From: Vibrio amylolyticus
GTDB taxonomy: Bacteria; Pseudomonadota; Gammaproteobacteria; Enterobacterales; Vibrionaceae
Direction of reading: 5' to 3'
Length of the DNA stretch: 64,000 bases
Assembly (NCBI RefSeq): GCF_023145695.1
Contig: NZ_JAJHVV010000001.1
Coordinates: 62,001 to 126,000, forward strand
Shown: piece by piece, positions 55,097 through 64,000 of the stretch
Position numbering within the stretch: position 1 is the first letter of the stretch
How the letters are laid out: every line of letters begins with the position of its first letter
The notes under the pieces: generated by a model
The model's input: only the letters and a program-made list of their open reading frames with translations
The model's database searches: none
What the model was told of the DNA's origin: nothing
Program-made: the position numbers and the translations under genes

Positions 55097-56548
55097 ATGT
55101 TTCTACTTAAACGAATGCCACTAAAATTGATAGCCGGGCTATCACTTTTATTTAGTTTCAATGGCTTAGCTATCGATTTGAAAAATGGTAATGCAGCAGC
55201 CGAGGTGGTGATACCCAGTGCCATCGGTGCAATTTTTGAAGCCTCACCAAGTGGAGGCGATGCCACTTTGGTATTGAGAGCAACGACGCTACTTACCAAT
55301 GCATGGTTTGATGCTTCAGCTCCCTATCACCCAACCGCTGTCGGGGTCTACTCAACTATAGAGCGACGCCCTGCCAATGAAAACGAAGATAATGAAAACA
55401 TCAACATCGCCCTTCTATATGCCTCACAACATATATTGAAGAGCCTCTACCCGCATCGCTCATCTGAATGGGAAGCAATGCTGAGCAATCTCGGTCTAGA
55501 CCCGCATAATGCATCAACAGATATCATCAGCCCAATTGGTATCGGAAACGTTGCTGGTCAAGCCATTGTTGAAGTACGAGAGCATGATGGAATGAATCAA
55601 CTAGGGGATGAAGGAGGAAAAGTCCACAACCGAATGCCTTACCAAGACTACCTTGGATACAAACCTAAAAATACGGCTTATCGACTAATTAACCCTTCCG
55701 CTTGGCAACCTGCAATCCTTAGTACGGGCCACGGGTTGTACCGTGTTCAGCAGTTTGTCACACCTCAACACCGAAAAACCCTGCCTTATACTTATGACAG
55801 TGTGCATGCTTTTCGTTCACCAAGACCTTCTGCAAGTAAAGTCTATAACTGGTCAGCCTATGTGGAACAAGCCGATCAAGTCTTACAAGAATCCGCTAAC
55901 TTAGATGATCATAAGAAGATGTATGCCGAGTTCTTTGATGACAAAATCTTCAGTTTAGGATTCTCAGCTTTATACGCTTCACAAGTTAATAACCTCAGCT
56001 TAATTGAGTTTATCCATTACGACTTTCTTACTAATGTCGCTGCATTCGATACTTCCATTGCCATCTGGAAAGAAAAGTATAAACACGATGCAGTAAGGCC
56101 ATTTTCAGCTATTGCTTTTATCTACCGAGATAACCCTGTCACAGCTTGGGGTGGCATTGGACAAGGCACGGTAACAGACATCCCTGCTTCACAATGGACA
56201 AGCTACCTCAATGTCGCTGATCACCCTGAGTATCCTTCAGCTTCTGCGAGTTTTTGCGCTGCTCATGCACAAACCAGTCGTTTGTATCTTGGTTCTGATG
56301 AGCTTGGTTACGTGGTTCCTGTGAATCAAGGTTCATCGAAAGTAGAACCCGATATTACCCCTTCTCAACCAATTGAGTTGGAATTCGAAACCTGGACAGA
56401 CCTAGAGGATAAATGTGGTCAAAGCAGAGTATGGGCTGGTGTTCACTTTCCCGCTTCGGTTCCAGCAGGACAAGATATTGGCCGAGAAATCGGTCAAATC
56501 GCCTATGAATTTGTGATGGCGAAGATTAACCCATCAGGTGCAAATTAA
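55097..56548 (+). CDS. Vanadium-dependent haloperoxidase-like (PAP2 superfamily) exported protein
   Basis: A signal peptide (about residues 1-25) is followed by an all-helical domain. Vanadate-site motifs are partly visible: K-x6-RP in KYKHDAVRPF near residue 330, EYPSASAS where PSGH is usual (near 377), and SRVWAGVHFPAS with the catalytic His near 452. The missing His in the PSGH motif means that function is uncertain. It could be a halide peroxidase variant or an acid phosphatase-like enzyme. AAGGA precedes the start. It is a single gene with a hairpin terminator after it. Confidence 0.75.
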   Translation: MFLLKRMPLKLIAGLSLLFSFNGLAIDLKNGNAAAEVVIPSAIGAIFEASPSGGDATLVLRATTLLTNAWFDASAPYHPTAVGVYSTIERRPANENEDNENINIALLYASQHILKSLYPHRSSEWEAMLSNLGLDPHNASTDIISPIGIGNVAGQAIVEVREHDGMNQLGDEGGKVHNRMPYQDYLGYKPKNTAYRLINPSAWQPAILSTGHGLYRVQQFVTPQHRKTLPYTYDSVHAFRSPRPSASKVYNWSAYVEQADQVLQESANLDDHKKMYAEFFDDKIFSLGFSALYASQVNNLSLIEFIHYDFLTNVAAFDTSIAIWKEKYKHDAVRPFSAIAFIYRDNPVTAWGGIGQGTVTDIPASQWTSYLNVADHPEYPSASASFCAAHAQTSRLYLGSDELGYVVPVNQGSSKVEPDITPSQPIELEFETWTDLEDKCGQSRVWAGVHFPASVPAGQDIGREIGQIAYEFVMAKINPSGAN

Positions 56549-56590
56549 CAGGTAAGCGATATTTAACATCAGGTGAGTGCATCTTATATA

Positions 56591-56620
56591 TGCCTGCGAA
56601 CGCTGTAGGCATTTTATTGT
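56591..56620 (+). terminator. Terminator after the haloperoxidase-like gene
   Basis: Outer arms ATGCCT and AGGCAT enclose an 11-nt loop, followed by TTTTATTG, about 43 bp after the stop. Confidence 0.6.
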
Positions 56621-56820
56621 TAAATGGTCGAAGATCTGCAGCTTGGCCAATCTTAAATATTATCGTGCGTGGCACTCTTCACTTTGTTTAAACTGGAATA
56701 GGTTCAACAATATTCCCCACTTCCGCACTTTCTGAATCTATTTTTACCTTTACCCTCTATCTACTGACATAAGTGACGTTTACACTCGATGTAGGATCTT
56801 TTAGCTTAAGTCGATACTCT

Positions 56821-57714
56821 ATGGAAAATACCACTCTCGAACCCAAACTCCCTCAGCCGAACGAAGCAACGTCTTCTAAGCATTCCAGCTACGCAACCTC
56901 ACCACTCATTAAGTGGCTGAAAACCTTATTGATTATTCTACTTTGCGTAATAGGCACCTTTAAGTTACTTGATGATTATACGCATGAAAAGGTTAACCAA
57001 TCGATTGTGCACGGTACGGTGGCCTATGCTTCAGTAAAAACCCTGAGTACGGGAATTTCAGCGGCCAAAGGGGTGGAGTTTTCTGTCGGGTTAGTCACCA
57101 CTCGACTGGGGGAATTGTTAGAGCCCGTTAACGAAACACTCGTCTATACCAGCCACATCATCATGACTGCGCTTGCGTCATTGGGTTTGCAAAAGATGCT
57201 GCTCATGATATTTTCCTCTTCCCTTGGTAACGGCATCTTACTTTTCTTTGCCAGTGTCTACTTAATCTCAGTTTGGTTCAAACGCTTCAATCGTTATGAA
57301 AGTCGAGCTAAATCGCTGTTCATCTTCACTGTATTCGTACGTTTCTCTCTCGCAATTTCGCTTGGTGCCAACGCGTTAATCGACCAAGCATTTATCGACC
57401 CACAAATTGACCAATCGATTCAACGATCCAATGAGCTAACCAACAACATTGAAAGCTTATCGTTAGATGACGAAATGAGTGCAGAAGATAGTGAAGGTTT
57501 TTGGAGCAAGACGAAGGGTGCATTTGAAGGGTTATCGCAATCACTAGCAAACAAACAAGATCAGATATTAAACCTACCTGACATTTTCAATAACTATATT
57601 ATGGACTTCATGAACTTAATTGCTCTCTTTCTTCTTAAGTCCATCCTACTGCCCATCGCGTTTTTAATGGTGCTGAAAGCCGCCTTTCATAAGGTGATCA
57701 ATGCGTTTAATTAA
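56821..57714 (+). CDS. Multi-pass membrane protein of unknown function
   Basis: The ATG at 56821 is preferred to an upstream in-frame GTG (56773), although neither has a clear ribosome site. From that ATG there are about 297 residues. Membrane segments lie near 32-48, 118-145, 150-165, 185-205 and 270-292. A soluble segment between them (about 210-262) is acidic. I do not recognise a family. It stands alone, 92 bp before the next GNAT gene. Confidence 0.65.
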   Translation: MENTTLEPKLPQPNEATSSKHSSYATSPLIKWLKTLLIILLCVIGTFKLLDDYTHEKVNQSIVHGTVAYASVKTLSTGISAAKGVEFSVGLVTTRLGELLEPVNETLVYTSHIIMTALASLGLQKMLLMIFSSSLGNGILLFFASVYLISVWFKRFNRYESRAKSLFIFTVFVRFSLAISLGANALIDQAFIDPQIDQSIQRSNELTNNIESLSLDDEMSAEDSEGFWSKTKGAFEGLSQSLANKQDQILNLPDIFNNYIMDFMNLIALFLLKSILLPIAFLMVLKAAFHKVINAFN

Positions 57715-57806
57715 TCTCGATGGCAACTACCTAGAGACTGTGCCATTTTAGGGCTAGAGATACGAGTTCGTTTTTCAAATCAAATTCAATGCATCAAGGA
57801 GGGTGT

Positions 57807-58304
57807 ATGAAAATCAGAAAGGTTAACGATACAGATCTGGAACAATTGGTAGCGATTTATAACCATTATGTTGAATCAACAACTATCTCATTCGAAGAAG
57901 AAGCCATTTCAGTCTCAACATTAAAAGAGCGTATTAAACGAATCTCCGAAACGGGTCTACCGTGGGTCGTTGCTGAAATAGAAGGTGAAGTTCAAGGGTA
58001 TGCTTATGCCAGTCAATGGAATGCTCGCTCTGCCTACAAATACACAGTCGAACCTTCTATCTACTTGTCACCTAATAGCGCAGGAAAAGGGATAGGCAAA
58101 GCACTTTATACTCACCTATTAACGACGTTAGAAAGTAATAATATTAAAAATGCTATTGCCGTCATTGCATTACCAAACCGGAAAAGTATTGCGCTACATG
58201 AAAGAATGGGATTCAAGAAAGTCGGTGAATTTGACCGTATTGGCATCAAATTTGGGAAAGAAGTGTCGGTGAGCTATTGGCAGTTAAAATTAGAGGCCAA
58301 GTAA
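57807..58304 (+). CDS. GNAT acetyltransferase, phosphinothricin-acetyltransferase-like
   Basis: The start at 57807 is chosen because AAGGAGGG (57796-57803) sits just before it; a longer frame to 57789 includes the ribosome site itself. The 165 residues match the PAT/YncA group: N-terminal IYNHYVESTTISFEE, then the CoA loop SPNSAGKGIGKALYTHLL near residue 90. Members acetylate amino-group substrates such as methionine sulfoximine-like compounds; the substrate here is unknown. Confidence 0.85.
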   Translation: MKIRKVNDTDLEQLVAIYNHYVESTTISFEEEAISVSTLKERIKRISETGLPWVVAEIEGEVQGYAYASQWNARSAYKYTVEPSIYLSPNSAGKGIGKALYTHLLTTLESNNIKNAIAVIALPNRKSIALHERMGFKKVGEFDRIGIKFGKEVSVSYWQLKLEAK

Positions 58305-58427
58305 AAACCCCAGTGCCAGAAAAGCATTAGAAACTGCATTACCTCTCGCAAATGATACGCAGTTACATGTATGCCACGGATAAAATAGTAATACCCTATG
58401 TTAGTCATTTTCACTTAGGGACAAGCT

Positions 58428-58886
58428 ATGTACTTCTGGAATATTAAAGCACTAAAGAAAGATATTATTGGAGAAAAGCTCACTGAGAAAGATAGATTTA
58501 TTTACGCCTTCATCCAGTTTTCTGTTTATACAATTGCATTCGAATACTTGCTTAGTGGACATGTTGAACATTCAAATGACTGGAACCAATTTGAAGCGAT
58601 GGCGAATATTGCCATTGTGCTTATTGGAACTTACCTGATTTATAAAGCAAATGGTGGTGAAAATGGTCAAGATTTTTTAGGACGGTATTTCAGTATAGGC
58701 TTCGTTGTCACCATCAGATTTTCAGTCCTACTCATTCCTATGGTTGTTCTACTCACTGTGTACGATATCGAATTTAGAAGTGAGAGTGATATTTTGACTA
58801 CTAGCCCATTAGAAGTTTTCATGTATATTCTTTGGACTATCTTTTTATACGCGAACATAGCTAAACACATGCGACTTAAGGATTAA
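58428..58886 (+). CDS. Small four-helix membrane protein of unknown function
   Basis: The 152 residues include hydrophobic helices near 25-42, 58-74, 88-112 and 128-146. The N-terminus (YFWNIKALKKDI) is charged and probably cytoplasmic. AGGGA precedes the ATG. No family is recognised. The broken VOC gene starts 3 bp after its stop and may once have been co-transcribed. Confidence 0.65.
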   Translation: MYFWNIKALKKDIIGEKLTEKDRFIYAFIQFSVYTIAFEYLLSGHVEHSNDWNQFEAMANIAIVLIGTYLIYKANGGENGQDFLGRYFSIGFVVTIRFSVLLIPMVVLLTVYDIEFRSESDILTTSPLEVFMYILWTIFLYANIAKHMRLKD

Positions 58887-58888
58887 CC

Positions 58889-59235
58889 ATGAAAGTACAC
58901 TATTTAGAAATTGTTTCTTCAGATGTTGATTTCATCTGTAAGCGTATGAAGCCGCACAGTAGGTCTGTTTTTCCAAACCCGATGAATTTCTTGGTGGAGC
59001 AAAAACATGTGTGTTAACTACTGATGGCAGCCATGTCGGTGTTAGGCCTCCTTTGCGAGGAACTGAAACGCCAGTGGTGCGCCCATACTGACTCGTAGAC
59101 GACATAGAGCAGGCGATCTCGGATGTAAAAGCACAGGGCGCTGAAATTGCTGTTCCACCTCTAGAAATCCCGACAAAAGGCACATTCGCTATCTACATTT
59201 TAGGATCTATTGAACACGCACTGTGGCAGGTTTAA
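58889..59235 (+). pseudogene. Broken VOC (glyoxalase/bleomycin-resistance-like) family gene
   Basis: Frame one starts MKVHYLEIVSSDVDFICKR and is then lost. A shift of one base near 58944 restores a VOC-like reading (YEAAQ, then VCFSKPDEFLGGAKTCV) with a TAG at 58960-58962. A second in-frame TGA at 59089-59091 interrupts PY-LVDDIEQA. The end reads IEHALWQV then TAA. At least one deletion and two stops mean no intact protein. Sequencing error is possible but unlikely for all three. Confidence 0.8.
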
Positions 59236-59241
59236 GCTAAC

Positions 59242-59688
59242 TTACTCCCAAAACTTCCACCATTTTTTACTGTGTTCTTCTCTCTTCTGCTGGCCTTGTT
59301 CAGAGCCCTTATCTAGCTCATTACGTTTTTGGTCAGCTTTCTTATCTTTCTGTTTTTCAAGACCTGATTTTTTCTCTTTAAGATTTTCTTGGCTCTCTTC
59401 AAGTGCTTCTTTCTCCTCTTCAAGAGACTCTAGCTCCTCTTCTAGCTTCCTCTTATCTTTCGCCTTGCCAGATTGCTTTGCCTTTTTCTTTTTTTCTTCG
59501 ATGAGAAGGTCTACCTCTTCTTGCCGCTGCTCTATCTCACCTTCCAATGCTTCTGCGTCTGAGACACTAGCCACCTCTTCTATATTAGGCTTGCCTTTCC
59601 CCGCCCATTCAGGCTTTTTAGCACTACTAAAAGGCGCAACGATTAACGTTAAAGAAAAAATAGTGAGGGTTAATACCGACTTATTCAT
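59242..59688 (-). CDS. Exported, highly charged coiled-coil protein, unknown function
   Basis: A signal peptide (residues 1-23, ending SSAKK) is followed by about 120 residues rich in Glu, Lys and Gln that form a long coiled coil (about 45-135). It ends in KKWWKFWE. AGGAG lies 6 nt before the ATG. Function is unknown. It is convergent with the VOC pseudogene. Confidence 0.75.
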   Translation of the reverse strand: MNKSVLTLTIFSLTLIVAPFSSAKKPEWAGKGKPNIEEVASVSDAEALEGEIEQRQEEVDLLIEEKKKKAKQSGKAKDKRKLEEELESLEEEKEALEESQENLKEKKSGLEKQKDKKADQKRNELDKGSEQGQQKREEHSKKWWKFWE

Positions 59689-59765
59689 TGTTACTCCTAA
59701 TTAAAATAATCCACTGAGTTACTTTGAATACTAGTACAATTTAAATAGCCAGCGAGGTGCGAAAA

Positions 59766-59990
59766 ATGAATACCTTTACCTTAATATCAGAAATAACCTG
59801 CCCAAATTGCGGGCATAAGAAAATTGAGAGCATGCCCACCAACGCCTGCCAATATTTTTACGAATGTGAAAGGTGCCATCAACTATTAAAACCTTTGGCT
59901 GAAGACTGCTGTGTTTTTTGCTCGTATGGCACGGTGCCATGCCCACCAGTACAACTGAACCAAACTGAAGGTGATAAAAGCTGTTGCTGA
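59766..59990 (+). CDS. Small Cys-rich GDCCVxC-type protein
   Basis: The start at 59766 has GAGGTG 6 nt upstream; a GTG at 59757 lies inside that site. The 74 residues carry a CxxC pair near residue 12 (CPNCGHKK), a second near 34 (CERCHQ), the signature DCCVFCSYGTVPCPP near residue 50, and a CC ending. This matches the small GDCCVxC-domain family, some members of which are seleno- or metal-handling proteins; here the signature starts with Glu rather than Gly. Zinc binding is likely. The function is unknown. Confidence 0.75.
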   Translation: MNTFTLISEITCPNCGHKKIESMPTNACQYFYECERCHQLLKPLAEDCCVFCSYGTVPCPPVQLNQTEGDKSCC

Positions 59991-59992
59991 AC

Positions 59993-60094
59993 TCATAATG
60001 CGGTTTCTTTTAGGTAGCACACAAATCGTTCCAACAGCGAGCTTGTTTTACTCTCATTCCAAATCAGACCAACTTGCCATGATCTGCCCTGCCT
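59993..60094 (-). pseudogene. C-terminal remnant of a LysR-family regulator
   Basis: On the minus strand about 33 codons (GRSWQVGLIWNESKTSSLL to ETAL, then TGA) match the last strand and helix of LysR effector domains. Upstream the frame hits a stop within a few residues, and no DNA-binding domain is present. It is a fragment left after deletion. Confidence 0.5.
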
Positions 60095-60130
60095 TTAGAA
60101 TAGAATGAAACGAGTATCCATCGAATAACG

Positions 60131-60180
60131 AAAAAGCCAACCCACAAGAACTACGTTCAAAGGGCTGGCTGGAAACCTTA
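60131..60180 (-). terminator. Terminator of ptsG
   Basis: On the minus strand arms AGCCAGCCC and GGGTTGGCT (one mismatch) are followed by TTTTT, about 53-100 bp after the ptsG stop. Confidence 0.7.
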
Positions 60181-60232
60181 CCACATGTTTTTACACATAT
60201 AGGGGGGCGGTAAGATCAGGAGCACATTTCAA

Positions 60233-61675
60233 TTAACTTGTTGCAAGTACGCCATGTATTTCCGTTTTGATGCTGTCTGACTGTGTACCAAATATCGCTT
60301 GCAAGCTATCGCCAATAACTAACACTTCACGAGCGCCAAGGTGCTTTAGTTTCGCTTTATCTACATGAGCGATGTCTTTAACACTCACTCTCAAACGAGT
60401 AATACACGCATCCACCGATTTGATGTTCGCTTTCCCACCTAAAGCGGCAACAATATCTGTCGCTATTTCATCAGGCTGTCCTGCTATCTTCACTTCAGCA
60501 ATATTCGTCTCACGGCCTGGGGTTTTCAAATCAAGCTTGGTGATTAACAATCGGAACAGGCTGTAGTACAGACATGCCCAAATAGGACCAATGATGAAGA
60601 ACATCCACGCATTTGTCGACATTGGGTAGTAGAGGAAGAACTGGATCGCACCGTGTGCAAAGTCGGTGCTGTGCTTAATCTCTAAAAACGCGGTCAATGC
60701 AAAGGCAATACCCGTTAAGAAGATATGAATGACATACAGTATTGGAGCAACGAACAAGAAGGTAAATTCAATCGGTTCAGTAATACCGGTTAGCCATGAC
60801 GTAAGCGCCGCCGTTAACATTAAGCCACCAACGACCTTCTTACGCTCAGGTGTTGCACAATGATAAATCGCTAATGCCGCCGCTGGAAGTGCCCACATTG
60901 AGTACATGAAGCCACCAGACAAATACCCAGCTGTTTTATCACCAGCGAAGAATCGAGTCAGTTCACCTGTAATCTCTTTACCGGTATCTGGGTCAATATA
61001 GCTACCCACTTCAAAAAAGAACGGTGCATTCCAAATATGGTGAAGACCAACGGGTAGCAGTGAACGTTCACCCGCTCCATATATCGCCCATGCCATCACT
61101 GGGTTTTGATACGCCGCCCAATTGGAGAAGGTATCCAATAGCTGCCCCACGGGCGGCCATAGAAATGCTAATAACGCTCCAACTAGAATTGCCGTTACAC
61201 CGGTAATAATGGGTACAAAACGTTTTCCGGCGAAGAACCCTAGATATTCGGGCAAGCGAATATTGTAGAAGCGGTTATACATCATCGCGGCAAACGCACC
61301 GATAATAATCCCGCCAAACACCCCTGTTTGCAGTGTTGAAACGCCCATAATTATCGCATCGGTTTCTAGGCCACGTAGTCCTGTGACAATACCCAGTGAT
61401 GCGTTCATGATAATAAGCCCAACCAAGCCCGCTAAAGCGGCTGCGCCATCATTTCCTTTTGATAGCCCTAGCGCGACACCCACAGCAAACATCAGCTGCA
61501 TGTTGCCAAACACACCACCACCTGCTGCCAGCATGATCTTACTTAGCGCATCCGGAATAAACGCAAAACCTGCATTACCTATTCCCAACATTAAACCCGC
61601 GACTGGTAACACCGCAACAGGCAACATTAATGAGCGCCCTATTTTTTGTAGTTGTCCAAAGATATTTCCTAACAT
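60233..61675 (-). CDS. ptsG: PTS glucose-type transporter, fused EIICB
   Basis: It imports glucose with phosphorylation. The membrane EIIC domain (about 1-390) has the [12 protein letters not shown] motif near residue 295. The EIIB domain (about 405-480) has the phosphorylated Cys in [11 protein letters not shown] near residue 423. The length, 480, matches PtsG. GGAGGG precedes the ATG. It is divergent from an OmpR-type two-component pair, which may regulate it. The EIIA-Glc partner is encoded elsewhere. Confidence 0.93.
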   Translation of the reverse strand: MLGNIFGQLQKIGRSLMLPVAVLPVAGLMLGIGNAGFAFIPDALSKIMLAAGGGVFGNMQLMFAVGVALGLSKGNDGAAALAGLVGLIIMNASLGIVTGLRGLETDAIIMGVSTLQTGVFGGIIIGAFAAMMYNRFYNIRLPEYLGFFAGKRFVPIITGVTAILVGALLAFLWPPVGQLLDTFSNWAAYQNPVMAWAIYGAGERSLLPVGLHHIWNAPFFFEVGSYIDPDTGKEITGELTRFFAGDKTAGYLSGGFMYSMWALPAAALAIYHCATPERKKVVGGLMLTAALTSWLTGITEPIEFTFLFVAPILYVIHIFLTGIAFALTAFLEIKHSTDFAHGAIQFFLYYPMSTNAWMFFIIGPIWACLYYSLFRLLITKLDLKTPGRETNIAEVKIAGQPDEIATDIVAALGGKANIKSVDACITRLRVSVKDIAHVDKAKLKHLGAREVLVIGDSLQAIFGTQSDSIKTEIHGVLATS

Positions 61676-61790
61676 TTTTCCCTCCTAATTGGAGACTGTT
61701 CATCATTCCACAATTGGTTTTTTCAAGGTTAATTAAAGCCTCACTATCGTATCGAGGAATAATTCCTTGAAGGTTACAAATGGATAGGGA

Positions 61791-61840
61791 TTTGTAAGTG
61801 AACCCTTACAAAAATAGTGCTTTGTAAGTAGCAAATTACA
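61791..61840. promoter_or_regulatory. Repeated TTTGTAAG operator-like sites between ptsG and the response regulator
   Basis: TTTGTAAG-N6-CTTACAAA (61791-61812) is a perfect inverted repeat. A second TTTGTAAG lies at 61821-61828, exactly 30 bp (about three helical turns) from the first, with a partial partner ATTACA after it. Spacing and position suggest dimer binding sites, perhaps for the neighbouring OmpR-type regulator. Confidence 0.6.
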
Positions 61841-61907
61841 TCGACTGGAATTGAGTTCGTCAATGTGTCGATGCATGATATTGATACGATTAAAAGGGAC
61901 GGATGGA

Positions 61908-62627
61908 ATGGTAAGTACTATGGACAGTAAGCAGATTTTGGTGGTCGATGATAATCAGGAGTTGCGCGATGCCCTTTCAGACTATCTTGGTCGCGCAGGC
62001 TTTGAAGTCCTTGGCGCAGAGAGTGGCGAGATGATGTGGCGCCTTCTCGACGCCCACCAACCGGACTTGATTATTCTGGATATTATGATGCCCGGAGACG
62101 ATGGCTTTACCCTTTGCCAAAAACTGCGCCGCCTTTCTGATGTACCGATTATCATGCTAACTGCAGTCACCGAAGAAGCCGATCGTGTCGCAGGGTTAGA
62201 GATGGGCGCCGATGATTATATTACCAAATCGTTTAGTCCTAGAGAGCTGCTTGCTCGAATTAAAACCATTCTTCGTCGCAGCCATATCTCAACTCACCCA
62301 AAACAAGCACGAAAGATTCTCTTCGCTGATTGGCGACTTGATACCGTCACTCGCCAACTGATTCATACACCCAGTAGCGAAACGAAACAGCTAAGTGGCG
62401 CAGACTTAACCTTGCTGAACCTGTTTATTGGCAATGCCGAGTCAATCTTATCTCGTGATGATATTGCGCGAGAAATCTGGGGAAGAGACGCCGATCCATT
62501 AGAGCGAGGGATAGACGTGCAAATAAGCCGATTACGTCACCACTTAGAAGACAAAGATCGATCATTGATCATTACCGTTCGTAATAAGGGCTATATGCTA
62601 ACTACGAGCGTGACTTATGACAGTTAA
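61908..62627 (+). CDS. OmpR-family response regulator
   Basis: The REC domain has D58 (ILDIMMPGDDG) and conserved T and K, although the usual KP dipeptide reads KS (TKSFSP). The C-terminal winged helix (about 135-235) is OmpR-like, ending VRNKGYML. The start at 61908 is preferred, with AAAAGGGA 8 nt upstream; upstream TTG/ATG codons and the ATG at 61920 are alternatives. It overlaps the kinase gene by 11 bases. It probably controls genes tied to ptsG. Confidence 0.9.
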   Translation: MVSTMDSKQILVVDDNQELRDALSDYLGRAGFEVLGAESGEMMWRLLDAHQPDLIILDIMMPGDDGFTLCQKLRRLSDVPIIMLTAVTEEADRVAGLEMGADDYITKSFSPRELLARIKTILRRSHISTHPKQARKILFADWRLDTVTRQLIHTPSSETKQLSGADLTLLNLFIGNAESILSRDDIAREIWGRDADPLERGIDVQISRLRHHLEDKDRSLIITVRNKGYMLTTSVTYDS

Positions 62628-64000
62628 CAGAACCAAGATCTGGTCAAACTCCCTCGCATTACGAACCAGCCTCTTTCTGCTTTTTGTTATCATTTTAGCG
62701 CAAGTATTAGCGGGTACTATCTGGTATCAACACGCCAGTGAACGTGATAGACAGGGGCTAACCACCACTGTAAATAGCCTTGCAAGAAGCGCCTCTTCGA
62801 CTATTTCCTTTTTTCAAAGCTTGCCGCCTGAATATCGCCACCTTGTACTAAACCAACTGCGCAGCATGGGCGGGACGCGTTTTTTTGTCTCACTTAATGA
62901 CCACGAAATTGCCGTAAAACCACTGCCGCAAAGTGAACGAAAAACTCTAGTCATCAATGAAGTTGAGTCAGTACTGTATAACGAGTTAGAAGGTGACCCG
63001 AACATCAAGGTGGAGTTCACTCTTCGTGATGATTTACGAGTGTTCAACAATGAACTCTCCATTGATGGCTTGCCACTGTTGTGGGCACACTATTCTCTTT
63101 CCTATGGCGATATCAACCCGCCGATTTTAGTCATGCAGATTGAGGTCGCCCCCCAAGAGTGGTTCTATTTGGCCGCCGTTCTTCCCGCGCCTTATGTCGC
63201 TTTAGAGACAAACTATTTTGAGCTTAGAGAGTGGTTTACGCTACTTCTCTCTGCTGTATTACTGCTTATTTGTACTTGGTTTATTGTACGTCGAGAAATA
63301 CGCCCAATTCGCCAATTGGCCAAGGCGGCAACTCTGATGTCGAGTCGATTGAAGGTGCCTGAGGTAAAAGAAGAAGGCAGCGCCGAACTAAGAGCGGCAG
63401 TAAGAGCCTTCAATAAAATGAACCGTCGAATTGATAGCCATATTAAAGACAGAGAGATGCTATTTGGGGCCATCTCGCACGATTTGAAAACACCAATAGC
63501 CTGTTTAAAGCTACGCTCAGAAATGCTTGAAGACGACGAAGAACGAGAGCGATTTTCACGCATCACTAACGACTTAGATTTAATGGTGAAAGGCGCATTA
63601 CAATGCATTAAAGAGACCGACATTCACGAAGAGATTGAGCCTATTAATATCGACCAGCTGCTCCATCACATCGCCTCTTTTGTCAGCCTAGATAACAACA
63701 GAATCACGATTCAAGGCGTCTCACATTCGCCATTTATTGGCAAACCGTTAGCGATAAAACGCTGTATTCAAAACCTTGTCGATAACGCCATTAAATATGG
63801 AGACCGAGCAGACATTTCCGTCATCGATAGCGATGAACAACTATCTGTTGTTATTGAAGATCAAGGCACCAAGCTAAATGCCAATTTGGTTGATAGGCTC
63901 TGTGAGCCCTATTTTCGAGCTAACCCCAGTGATGCCCAAGAAGGCAATGGCTTAGGGCTAACCATCTCACAAAGCATCATTAAAGCTCATGGGGGCAACC
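62617..64000 (+). CDS. Sensor histidine kinase, EnvZ-like, cut at the right edge
   Basis: The ATG at 62617 overlaps the response-regulator stop (ATGACAGTTAA), so translation is coupled. A membrane helix (about 15-38), a periplasmic domain of about 165 residues, a second helix (about 208-227), HAMP, HisKA with H288 (AISHDLKTPIA) and HATPase with NLVDNAIKYGD and GNGLGLTIS are visible. The window ends inside the ATPase domain. It is the cognate kinase of the adjacent regulator; the signal is unknown. Confidence 0.93.
   Translation, partial: MTVNRTKIWSNSLALRTSLFLLFVIILAQVLAGTIWYQHASERDRQGLTTTVNSLARSASSTISFFQSLPPEYRHLVLNQLRSMGGTRFFVSLNDHEIAVKPLPQSERKTLVINEVESVLYNELEGDPNIKVEFTLRDDLRVFNNELSIDGLPLLWAHYSLSYGDINPPILVMQIEVAPQEWFYLAAVLPAPYVALETNYFELREWFTLLLSAVLLLICTWFIVRREIRPIRQLAKAATLMSSRLKVPEVKEEGSAELRAAVRAFNKMNRRIDSHIKDREMLFGAISHDLKTPIACLKLRSEMLEDDEERERFSRITNDLDLMVKGALQCIKETDIHEEIEPINIDQLLHHIASFVSLDNNRITIQGVSHSPFIGKPLAIKRCIQNLVDNAIKYGDRADISVIDSDEQLSVVIEDQGTKLNANLVDRLCEPYFRANPSDAQEGNGLGLTISQSIIKAHGGN

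Noticed and set aside
59210..59704. Forward frame of 164 codons rich in Ser and Phe
   Set aside because: It is the antisense of the exported coiled-coil gene; Glu/Lys codons read backwards give Ser/Phe.

Overview
The window looks like a piece of a Vibrio genome, probably the second chromosome. This is inferred from protein style and gene content, not from any search. The main clues are a tandem glycine riboswitch before an AGCS symporter, a NADAR-RibA fusion of the kind described from chromosome 2 of V. vulnificus, an hpd-hmgA-fahA-maiA tyrosine-degradation operon, a LapA-like type I-secreted giant adhesin, and many c-di-GMP and two-component proteins. No rRNA, tRNA, CRISPR array, transposase or integrase was recognised.

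Layout. 1-11.1 kb is metabolic: a cut-off serine hydrolase, an Ldh-like 2-hydroxyacid dehydrogenase, a DMT exporter, a GDPD, the homogentisate operon on the minus strand, an M20 peptidase and the NADAR-RibA fusion. 11.1-24.6 kb is signalling and transport: a periplasmic binding protein divergent from a hybrid histidine kinase, a GGDEF-EAL protein, a coiled-coil membrane protein, an unlisted 52-residue membrane protein (16880-17038), the riboswitch and its symporter, a symporter-kinase fusion with an HD-GYP response regulator, and a LysE exporter. 24.8-27.5 kb holds two small exported proteins and an M32 carboxypeptidase.

27.2-33.8 kb is the most unusual part. A block of about 6.3 kb sits in the 3' end of the carboxypeptidase gene. 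The displaced old 3' end (33528-33794), with its own terminator, lies at the far side. The block carries a DsbC-like thiol protein, a lipoprotein, and an operon of membrane Ser/Thr kinase, exported protein and ECF-type sigma factor. The sigma factor has Asn-Thr-Thr-Ala where ordinary ECF factors are acidic, so it is a candidate for activation by kinase phosphorylation, as described for PknT/EcfP of V. parahaemolyticus.

33.8-39 kb holds a methyltransferase, a LysE remnant, a DMT exporter divergent from an AraC regulator, and a RecX/AlkB pair. 39.1-52.25 kb is one adhesin gene of about 4,380 codons with a retention module, a possible LapG cleavage site, repeats with a period of about 850 bp, and a C-terminal RTX block. 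Its secretion and LapD/LapG genes are not in the window. 52.6-64 kb is mixed: a transglutaminase-like protein, an AraC regulator, two GNATs, a vanadium-haloperoxidase-like protein, small membrane proteins, a broken VOC gene, a LysR remnant, a GDCCVxC-type protein, ptsG, and a divergent two-component pair whose kinase runs off the right edge.

Together the genes suggest an accessory, environment-facing region: amino-acid use, glucose uptake, surface adhesion, c-di-GMP control and envelope sensing, with visible gene gain and decay.
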